64,000 nt of DNA from Silurus meridionalis (taxonomy: Eukaryota; Chordata; Actinopteri; Siluriformes; Siluridae), in the NCBI RefSeq assembly GCF_014805685.1, contig NC_060887.1, positions 33,521,963 through 33,585,962 of the forward strand. The letters run 5' to 3'. Made by a program: the position numbers and the translations under genes. This document shows, piece after piece, positions 56,330 through 64,000 of this stretch. Numbering within the stretch: position 1 is the stretch's first letter; each line of letters opens with the position of its first letter. The notes under the pieces are model-generated. The model did no database searches. It saw only the letters and a list, made by a program, of their open reading frames with translations, and had not been told where the DNA came from.

Positions 56330-57115
56330 GCAGTTAGAGCAAATGGATTTAGGTCTGGTGACTGGGCAGATCATGATAGATAACACTCCAGCTGACTGTA
56401 TGCTAAATAATGCTTACAGAGTGTGGATGCATGCTCCGGTCATTATCTTGTTGTATGGTGAAGTTGGCTCCAATTAGCCACAGTTCAGATGGAATTGTAT
56501 GGTGTTGAACCATGGAATGGTAGCTATGTTGGTTTAGGATTTTTTTTCACCCGGAATAAGTCTATAACCTTTCCTGCTCCAAAACAACCTAAAAAAACTC
56601 TCAAGCCATTTTAAACAAATTCTTCTGTTAGAGCCCAAAAAGTAAAATTTGGATTTATCTGTCCACAGAACCTTTTTCTAGTCATTCACTTTCCAATTCT
56701 TAAGGTTTTTCTTAAGAGGTTAAGGTTTTTTAACTTTTAAGAGGCATTATATATCTACAGATATGGCTATTGACAATGTGTGTTTCTTCCTGTGAAATCC
56801 CGTTGAATCCTGTAAGCACTTAATATACTTAAAAATGCGGTTCTCAATCTCTGTTGATTGCTCTCTGTACATGCCTGCATATTATTGGCTTCAGTAAACC
56901 CTAGAAATGGGGTATAATGGGGTACACGACTACCCCAGAGATATTTTTTTGTTCCTTTTTCTTTAACCTCCATTCTAACTTCATTAGTGGTCAGAATTCA
57001 ATAAAGGAAAATCCTAGACTGGAAAGTGCTCAAGGAAGACCTCAAGGGCCTCTATACTCAATCTATACACATTAATACAGCACTTAAGTCCGCTGGTCAC
57101 AGATACAAATCTAGG
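56330..57115 (-). mobile_element. Second Tc1-like transposon, eroded fragment
   Basis: The sense of TTAGGTCTGGTGACTGGGCAGATCATGA (56350-56377), ATTATCTTGTTGTATGGTGAAG, AGCCACAGTTCAGATGGAAT and AACCTTTCCTGCTCCAAAACA is an antisense Tc1 transposase of a different subfamily from 53898-55532. No inverted repeats were found and no frame is longer than 70 codons. Confidence 0.6.
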
Positions 57116-57143
57116 CATCAGACAGATGCAAGTGCAGATATTT

Positions 57144-59536
57144 CTTTGTCTTCTTCAAACCAACTACCTGCATGTCTTCCCTTGCCACATCCATAAACCT
57201 CCTCCTTGGTCTTCCTTTTTTCCTCCTTCCTGGTTGCTTCATCTTCAGCATTTTTCTATCGATATACCCCATGTGCCTCCTCGGCACATGTCCAAACCAT
57301 CTCAATCAAACCTCTAAATCATTTTACATGCGCGGTCCCCTCTAATAAGCTTGTTTCTAATCCTGTACATCCTGATTACTCCTAATGAAAATCTCAACAT
57401 CTTCAGCTCTGCTACCTCCAGCTCCACCTCCTGTCTTTTACTCAATGCTCTAAACCATACAACATCGCAGGTCTCACCACAGTCTTAAACTTTTCCTTTC
57501 ATTCTCGCAGATACCCTTCTATCACAAATCACTCCTGTCACTCTTCTCCACCCACTCCACCGTTCCTGCACTATTTCCTTCACTTCTCTAACACACTCTC
57601 CATTACTTTGCACTGTTGACCCCAGGTACCTGAACTCCTCAACCTTCACCACCTCTTCTCCATGCAACCGCATCACTCCACTGCCCTCCCTCTCATTCAT
57701 ACACATGTACTCTGTCTTACTTCTACTGACTTTTAATCCCCTTCTCTCCAGCGTGTACCTCCACCTCTCCAGGCTCTTCTCAACCTGCTTCCTACTCTCA
57801 CCACAAATTAAAACATCATCCGCAAACATCATAGTTCACGGAGACTCCTGTCTGACCTCGTCTGTCGACCTGTCTATCACCACTGCAAAGAGGAAAGGGC
57901 TTAGAGACGATCCTTGATGCAGGCCAACCTCCACTTTAAACCAGTCTGTCGTTCCCACTGCACACTTCACTGCTGTCACACTGTCCTCATACATGTCCTG
58001 TACCACCCTCACATACTTCTTTGACACACCCGACTTCCCTTATACAATACCACAACTCCTCTCTCGACACTCTGTCGTACGCGTTCTCAAAATCCACAAA
58101 CACACAATGCAACTCCTTCTGACCTTCTCTATACTTCTCCATCAACATTCTCAAAGCAAATAAAGTATTAAATAAAGCTTCTCTTAATTGCTGCTCTCAC
58201 TTCCTCCTTACTAAAGCCTACTTTTCTCATCACTCTGCCGAACCCAATTCTATTTTGCCAACCTCTTTCTCCTCATGCTTTCCTGCACTTCCTCATTCCA
58301 CCACCACATCTCTTTGTCTTCCTTTCTATTTCCAGATGTCACACCAAGTACATTTCTAGCTTTCTCCCTTATCACTCCTGCAGTAGGTGCTCAATCATCC
58401 AGCACCTCTTCACCACCACCGAGCCCCTGTCTGACCTCTTCCCTGAATCTCACACTACACTCTGTCTCCTTCAGTTTCCACCATCTTAATCTATTTTTCA
58501 CTTTTCACTCTACTCCTCTTTTTCTTCACCTCTAAAGCGATACTACAGACCACCATCCGATGCTGTCTAGCTACACTGTCCCCTACCAACACCTTACAGT
58601 CTCCAATCTCCTTCAGTTTTGTATCTCTTACATAGAACATTATCCACCTGTGTTTACCTTACTCCACTCTTATATGTCACCCTATGCTCATCCTTCTTCT
58701 TCTGCCATTTCCATCATTTTAGCAAAATCTACCACCATCTGCCCTTCCACATTCCTCACCTTAAAGCTATACCTACCCATAACCTCCTCATCACCTCTGT
58801 TCCCTTCACCTACATGCCCATTAAAGTCTGCCCCAAACACTAATCTTTAATTCCTAGGCACACCTTCTACCACATCTAACTCACTCCAGAATTTTTTTTC
58901 CCCTTCATCTCACAACCCACTTGTGGAGCATAGGCACATTTATTATCACCCCTTCAACTTCCAGCTTCAGGTTCATCACTCAATCAGAAACGTTCTTCAC
59001 CTCCAATAAACTCTTACTGTTTTTTTTTCCTTCAGAATCACCCCTACACCATTTCTCTTTCCATCCACACCATGTTAGAACAGATTAAACCCACCTCCAA
59101 TGTTCCTGGCCCTACTCCCCTTCTACTTGGTCTCCTGAACACGCAACATATCTACCTTTCTCCGCTCCATCATATCAGCTACCTCTCTCCCTTTACCAGT
59201 CATAGAACTAACATTTAAAGTAAAAACTCTAACCTCCACTCTCCTACACTTCTCCTTTTCCTGCTGTTTCTGTAGACGTCTTCCTCCTCTCTTTATCCTA
59301 ATTCGGCCAACAGTAGCCCAATTCCACCGGTACCCTGTTGGCTAACAATACCTGTAGCGGTCATTGGTAACCCGGGCCTCGACCGATCCGGTATGAAAGT
59401 CTAATTCATGATCCGCATATTTGATTTGGCCCATGTTTTACGCTGGATGCCCTTCCTAACTCAACCCTCCACATTTATCCGTGCTTGGGCCTGGCACTAA
59501 CAGTGCACTGACTTGTGCAACCCTAATGGCTGGGTT
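57144..59536 (-). mobile_element. RTE-type LINE, copy D, with 15-bp target duplication
   Basis: Flanked by identical CAAGTGCAGATATTT at 57129-57143 and 59537-59551. On the minus strand it starts with a 5' UTR (59530-59340: GCACGGATAAATGTGGAGGG…GGAAGGGCATCCAGC…GGTTACCAATGACCGCTACA). It continues with the endonuclease and RT remnants, and ends with a short GAAGAAGACAAAG tail. The 3' UTR is shortened: the tail follows directly after the codons for VVGL-like sequence, so about 90 bp present in copy B is missing. Internal gaps lie near 58165-58230 and others. Confidence 0.9.
57155..59280 (-). pseudogene. RTE copy D endonuclease and reverse transcriptase, broken
   Basis: Endonuclease: the minus strand near 59260-59190 reads RVEVRVFTLNVSSMTGKGRE-like sequence, then KVDMLRVQETK, followed by remnants to about 58550. 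RT: EVGLHQGSSLSPFLFAVVID (about 57947-57888), MMFADDVLICGESRKQVEKS (57832-57773, FADD intact), LERRGLKVSRSKTEYMCMNE, then KVEEFRYLGSTVQSNGECVR (57650-57590). The C-terminal RWFGHVPRRHMGYIDRKMLK is at 57302-57240. The RT N-terminal half is largely deleted near 58170-58230. Confidence 0.88.
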
Positions 59537-59551
59537 CAAGTGCAGATATTT

Positions 59552-61858
59552 ATTAAAGTAAAAAAAAAAAACTGGAAGCACAGACCAACCTTGGTTAAAA
59601 CACCATTAAGGGAGAATTCGAGACTTAATGTTGATAAGAAAAAAAAAAAAGAATGACACTAAGCAAATCATGGCATGTGATTCCTTCCCTTGTAGTCATG
59701 CTATTGCAATCATTAGGCGGCATTAGCATATACCCGCTTCCATCTTTACTCACCAAAGCCTCATTAATTTTGCTGAAACTAATTACAAAACCTCTCCTGA
59801 CGAAATATCCACGACAGACGCAAGTTCGGTGAACAAACAAAGAGTGAAAGACTCGCATTCATAAATCATTTCATGCAATAAATGGTTGTGACCCCACCCC
59901 CCACACACTGCTTTAATATGCAGAAGCACTTCCTTCCTCTGTGCTTTGTTGTTTTTCTCCAATGCACCAATAGGTCAAAGCCAGCACAGATTTTACTGGC
60001 ACTGATGCTTTAACCTGCAGGATTTATTCCTTCTGTAATTTAGGATAGAAGGAATCTCAAAACATAACGGGAAATTTCTGTTAGCAGTGGAAGGAGGGGG
60101 AGGAGGAGGACAAAGAAGGAACGGGGGGACAGCCAAAAACCTGCATTACAAGAGCCACATCTCTGTCTCATGCCTTTTGAGCTATTCATAACTAGTTCCT
60201 GATGTTCACTTTAATACCCATTGATACAAGGGAGCATATGTAAAAGGGGCTGAATGCCAGGAAGATAAAATTACCCTTGATTTCAATCAGGAAATGCTGA
60301 TTGTCCAAATAAATTGTGATGTTTACTTAAAAAAACCCAAAAACCCAAACCCCAAAAAAAAAAAAAACCCCACAGATTAAAAAAAAACTATGCTAACTTG
60401 GAGAATGTCTGAATCCTCGAGCAGGGAGGATCTTCAGATGTTCGGGAGATCCTTAAATGTCACTGACTCATAATATATTGATAGCAGTAAATCATGAATA
60501 ACCTATTCCATGACCGTGATGTGTTCTAAAGTGGGTTATATAAGAGAGTCAGATCATATTTTAGGCTCTAAATTGATGCTTGGTCATGCACATAGTACGT
60601 TTATACAAGCACCATCAATTTTTCAGACACATGAAAGTAAGTAAGTAGAAAGCAAGTGGAAGAACCCTTTTCTGCAAGCTAAGAACCTTTAGGGATCCAA
60701 TGAACCTTAAATGTTTGAATAAAAATATAATAATAATAGTTTTTATAACATGTTCAGGAAAAAAAAAACATCTGTAATCATGCACTATACAGGACTTACA
60801 CAATAGATAGTATATATGTCTTTTGGGGAAAAAACCCTCACACTTCTAATTATTTAAAGCTCCATGGATTCTTCAGATGTCTTCTTAGAGGAATATTTGA
60901 AGCTTCTTTGTTGAATTACACAACAGTCTATTAAGGATCGATAAACAACCTTAAAGCAGTGTTTCCCGCATCAGCTCCGATTGGAAGCCAAGAACACTTA
61001 AGTATGCAATGAACTTGTTCTGGGCTTGTTTTGGTCTATCTTAGCATCCTTCATTTTAATCATTTATTTGGGCCTCGGATGAGTTTTGGATGACTCTTGC
61101 TGCATTACAGATACAGACACAAAAACACCCCTAAACAAACAAACAAACAAACAAACAAACAAATACAGTTTTAAAAAGAGTTGCAGCCATTATGGTAGGT
61201 AAGTTTGAACAATGTTGCTCTTCTAGAACTGTTATTTTTTTTAAATGGGCAATTGGCTTTAAGCAATTTTTTGACTATACACAAGTTACAGTAGTCCTAT
61301 GTTATAAATCTAGAATGATAAATGTTGAAAACATAATGCATAATGACAACATGGTTGTTAAGCCAAAAGGTCTGGGAACCCCTACATTAAGGATTCGTAA
61401 GGTTTCATGTAGAAGTGTGAAACAAAGTGTTTAACCATCGGAAATTCAGTGAACCCTTTAAATCTAACAAACTATTTAAGAAGGTGACTTCAAGTGAGGC
61501 AAGCAATGTGTATGGCAATGCGGTTTGTGCACAATGCATAATATTTGCAATCTAACATTCCTAAACACGAAGTAAATAAACATTTAATTGGTGAACTTTT
61601 CTTAGGAAGAAATGCCCACTATGGAGTCATTTGTACAAATGATACTGTAACTAATATGATACAAACTAAAGCAAAATATTCAGAGATCGCAGACAATCTA
61701 GAAGAACATAGTGCAGTTTGAGGAGAGGCGGAGTGAGGCAAAGCAGGGTTGTTCTGCAGTGTGAGTGTCTGTAGATTTTGTGCATGCCCTAACATTGTAA
61801 AAAGAGGGCATGGGCTGGACTGCTATTTACTGTCACTCTCACTGCTTTTGAAAATCTC
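59552..61858. other. Intronic non-coding DNA, nothing firmly recognised
   Basis: The 59690-60200 part is more complex (TAGTCATGCTATTGCAATCA; AATAGGTCAAAGCCAGCACA, then a GGAGGAGGAGGA run) and may be a conserved intronic element. A-rich runs occur near 60345-60370. No exon of sugct was seen. Confidence 0.45.
61132..61162. repeat. (AAAC)n microsatellite
   Basis: About seven uninterrupted AAAC units. Confidence 0.93.
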
Positions 61859-61876
61859 ATAGCAATCCATATTATG

Positions 61877-62051
61877 TACAGACACTTACACTGCAGAACA
61901 GCCAGTACACTCTTAGTGCCGGTCCCAAGCCTGGATAAATAGGGAGGGTTGCGTTAGGAAGGGCATCCAGCGTAAAAACGTGCCAAATCTAACATGCGGA
62001 TCATGAATACGCTGTGGCGACCCCTAATGGGAGAAGCCGAAAGAAAGTTTA
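61877..62051 (+). mobile_element. RTE-derived short non-autonomous element with 18-bp target duplication
   Basis: Flanked by identical ATAGCAATCCATATTATG at 61859-61876 and 62052-62069. Its left part (GGTCCCAAGCCTGGATAAAT, GGGTTGCGTTAGGAAGGGCATCC-AGCGT) matches the 5' UTR of RTE copy D (minus strand, about 59500-59400). Its right end (GCTGTGGCGACCCCTAATGGG-AGAAGCCG) matches the 3' end of RTE copies A and B. The whole coding region is absent, leaving head joined to tail, which makes it a SINE-like deletion derivative mobilised in trans. The perfect duplication implies a relatively recent insertion. Confidence 0.92.
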
Positions 62052-62069
62052 TAGCAATCCATATTATGG

Positions 62070-62170
62070 GGAGATGGTAGTTTAGTGGTTAAGGCAGGGG
62101 TGTGCAATATTTTTCACAAAAGGCCAGTGTGGGTGCAGATTTTCATTCCAACCAATTAAGGGCCTGATAG
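62070..62170 (+). repeat. SINE head scrap followed by possible hAT-like fragment
   Basis: GGGGAGATGGTAGTTTAGTGGTTAAGG (62069-62095) is a family 2 SINE head with an A-box-like core. It changes at CAGGGGTGTGCAATATTTTT (62096-62115), a CAGGGGTG-type start seen in hAT-derived elements. This looks like one repeat interrupting another. Confidence 0.4.
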
Positions 62171-63394
62171 TCATTGAAATGAAATGCCATTATTGTAAAT
62201 ATCTTCTAAGAGCGAATCCAGAATGTTAGATGAAGCCATTGATTGATTATGCACTGATGGTTGATCAGTTTTTTCCCATCCACACAACCAAATAACTTAA
62301 GTCAAAGAAATAAGATGGCAAGAAACTATTAATGCATAGTTTAAATATTTTAAATTTCTAAGGGAAAAAAATGGTTGTTACAGGATTTGTTTTTCATTTT
62401 TAAAACCAAAAACAAATGAATGCAACATACACAAACCCCAAACCCTGTTCTAATAAAATGTTATAAAGCAAATAAATAAACAAAACAAAAAAAATATGAG
62501 CACGACCTAAAACAAAACCGAGTGGCACAAAGGGGACAGCGAGAGGCGGCGGGCGTTTAAATAAAAGGCAGGAAAAGGAGGGAACAGCAAAACTCGAACA
62601 TGATTGTGTGCGTGTGTGTGGTTTCGCAGCCTCAGCAGTTAGGAGCGATGCCCTAACCACATCCACCGTCCTCTTTTTCTCTCTCTTCTCCCCTGCTCCT
62701 CGCTCCTCTGCTTCTGCTCAAAAGACCACTGGCTCGTCGTCATGTTCAGCACCAACATCTGCTTCTCCTCAGCCTTGTACCCTGGCAAGGGAGGGACACG
62801 CTCCTCTCTCCTCCACAGGCATGGTTCAAGGGCTTCCTCTCCCTCCTCCTGCAACAAAGCCCTTTCTGTCCTCTCCTCCCATTCCATATTGGATTCGTTC
62901 ACTGCTTAAACCCCCGAACCCCCCCCCGTTCATAATTTGCCTGTGTTTTTTTTTTCTTCAATAAATCTATAGACATATATGCAAATATGCCTGTATGGCA
63001 GGTAGGCGAAAACAAAATCCACTTTTATCCTTGCAAACATGCTACATGCCTGAGTAACACATTATTTGAAACCAATATCCCCAAACCATTGATTAAAATG
63101 TGCTTTTGATTCATGCAGGTTTAAAAGAAACAATAATAATGCCTCATAAAGCTTTCAAAATCCTCTATAATTAATGACCATAATTTATAAATAATCTTTA
63201 TAATGCTACTGTATGCTGTACTGCAGAGATGGCTAAAGTACACACATCCTTCACTCAAATAGAAGTACAAATACTCATGTTTTAAAAGTACTGACTACAC
63301 TTTTCCATTTGAGTTAAAGTAAAGAAGTTTGGGCTCTGACATGTACTTACGTAAAAAGTAGCCATTACACGCTGGTAACTGGACCTCATGTCAT
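62171..63394. other. Intronic DNA; CpG- and CT-rich part at 62500-62900 unrecognised
   Basis: The 62500-62900 part differs from its surroundings: GGGGACAGCGAGAGGCGGCGGG then a CT-rich stretch. It holds short overlapping frames on both strands (minus 62902-62639 charged, Glu/Arg-rich; plus 62608-62964 Ser/Pro-rich) with no family resemblance. It could be the inside of a DNA transposon begun at 62096, which I cannot establish. Confidence 0.35.
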
Positions 63395-63399
63395 TAATA

Positions 63400-63520
63400 T
63401 TAGGGCTGTCGATCAATTAAATTATTTCATCGTGATTGATCACATGATTGTCATAAGTTAACTCATGATTAATTGCAACTTAACCAGTCATTTTTATCTG
63501 TTCTAAATGTACCTTCAATT
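63400..63520. repeat. Possible hAT-like non-autonomous fragment
   Basis: AGGGCTGTCGATCAATTAAA, CATCGTGATTGATCACATGA and ATGATTAATTGCAACTTAAC match the AGGGCTGTC/GATTAAT-rich style of a common fish DNA-transposon fragment. Only one end is visible. Confidence 0.4.
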
Positions 63521-63588
63521 AATAAGAATAAGAATGGACTAATATGGATACTTTATGAAAAGTTTGTTTATTATGAACCCAGCCATTA

Positions 63589-64000
63589 GTGTTGCTGGAA
63601 CGCACTGTTTTTAACCAACTGTCTGTCTATCTCTCACAGAACAACCTCCATGATCTGAACCAGTCTGGGTTCAAAGCGGCACATTCCACAGAGACGGCCC
63701 TTTTGGCTGTTTCTGAGAAACTGCATGCTGCTCGGTCAGCCAAGCTGTCATCTGTACTTATCTTCCTGGACCTTTCAGCAGCATTTGACACAGTCAACCA
63801 CAAGACACTTTTGTCAACCCTCAAGAGCCTTGGTATCTGCGGAACAGCATGGGAATGGTTTGCTTCCTACCTGGAAGGTCGCTCATAACAGGTAACATGG
63901 AGGGGATCCACATCTGCCCCGTGCAGACTCACCACTGGTGTCCCACAAGGCTCTGTACTTGGTCCCCTCCTCTTCTCCCTCTATACCCACTCCATTGGTG
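63589..64000 (+). pseudogene. L2-type LINE reverse transcriptase, 5'-truncated, runs off window
   Basis: The frame gives MLLERTVFNQLSVYLSQNNL, QSGFKAAHSTETALLAVSEK, SSVLIFLDLSAAFDTVNHKT (RT motif A with catalytic Asp) and GICGTAWEWFASYLEGRS. A single TAA stop lies at 63886-63888, where related copies have a Tyr codon. The same frame continues to the window end as [20 protein letters not shown] and [13 protein letters not shown] (motif B). The FADD-type motif would lie beyond 64000. Apart from that one stop, the frame is unbroken, so this copy is less decayed than most in the window. Confidence 0.9.

Larger units (their letters stand above)
52117..64000 (-). other. sugct: Probable terminal intron of sugct, at least 11.9 kb
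   Basis: No preceding exon could be recognised up to the window end. The expected preceding coding would resemble GVPYGPI…HPT-G---VPG followed by a minus-strand GT donor. The interval holds L2, Tc1 and RTE insertions and AT-rich DNA. A small or diverged exon might still have been missed. Confidence 0.6.

Noticed and set aside
62400..62964. Possible gene from opposed charged and Ser/Pro-rich frames
   Set aside because: They are complementary readings of a CT-rich stretch and neither shows a recognisable motif.
52117..64000. Penultimate sugct exon
   Set aside because: I looked on the minus strand for the GVPYGPI/HPT-G/VPG region followed by a GT donor in phase 1 and could not find it. It is probably beyond 64000.
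1..64000. CRISPR array, prophage, bacterial operon or other undescribed multi-gene system
   Set aside because: All clusters of direct repeats are microsatellites or transposon parts. There are no cas-like, phage or operon-style gene arrangements, and the DNA is clearly vertebrate.

Overview
This is repeat-rich vertebrate nuclear DNA, almost certainly from a ray-finned (teleost) fish. The evidence is the mixture of teleost-type transposable elements (DIRS1-like, RTE, Rex1/CR1-like and L2 retrotransposons, tRNA-headed SINEs, Tc1 transposons), many microsatellites, AT-rich non-coding DNA, and one split vertebrate gene. The SINE and DIRS styles would fit a catfish or another otophysan, but that is a weak inference. 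There are no operons, CRISPR arrays, prophages or other bacterial features.

Host gene: I can support only one host coding segment. It lies on the minus strand at 51953-52116 and is the last coding exon of sugct (succinyl-CoA:glutarate CoA-transferase, CoA-transferase family III). It has a splice acceptor at 52117-52130, a stop codon and a nearby AATAAA. No earlier exon is recognisable up to 64000, so the right 11.9 kb appears to be intron. The left 51.9 kb lies downstream of the gene and looks intergenic. It contains a few higher-complexity, non-repetitive stretches that could be conserved regulatory elements (about 5.65, 19.0, 30.8-31.2, 34.1-34.9, 42.1, 46.5 and 47.2 kb). These are suggestions only.

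Transposon layout, left half: a GATA/GACA-type microsatellite (1-108); a DIRS1-like element on + (664-4165) whose middle is replaced or interrupted by a Rex1-like LINE 3' fragment (2441-3223) and a SINE (3367-3616); SINE and Tc1 remnants; an RTE LINE (8113-11597) carrying a second, reversed DIRS1-like element (8295-9802) inside its endonuclease region; Tc1 remnants near 13.4 and 29.9 kb; a degenerate ACATGTAAAA-like field (21.1-21.6 kb); Rex1-like copies at 22.3 and 26.4-28.5 kb; and a GATA/GACA array at 30.1 kb.

Transposon layout, right half: RTE fragments (38.0 and 43.6-44.9 kb); several SINEs; a TA-palindrome with a non-autonomous DNA element (47.3-47.6 kb); a possible pogo/Tigger terminus (49.35 kb); and, inside the sugct intron, an L2 endonuclease deletion derivative (52.6-53.6 kb), a nearly complete but dead Tc1 (53898-55532, TA-flanked), a further Tc1 fragment, an RTE copy with a 15-bp target duplication (57144-59536), a 175-bp RTE-derived mini-element with an 18-bp target duplication (61877-62051), and an L2 reverse transcriptase running off the window end.

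No undescribed multi-gene system is visible. The most informative items are the unannotated sugct exon, the datable nested insertions, the DIRS inverted-repeat/internal-complementary architecture preserved in two internally deleted copies, and the short RTE head-to-tail derivative.
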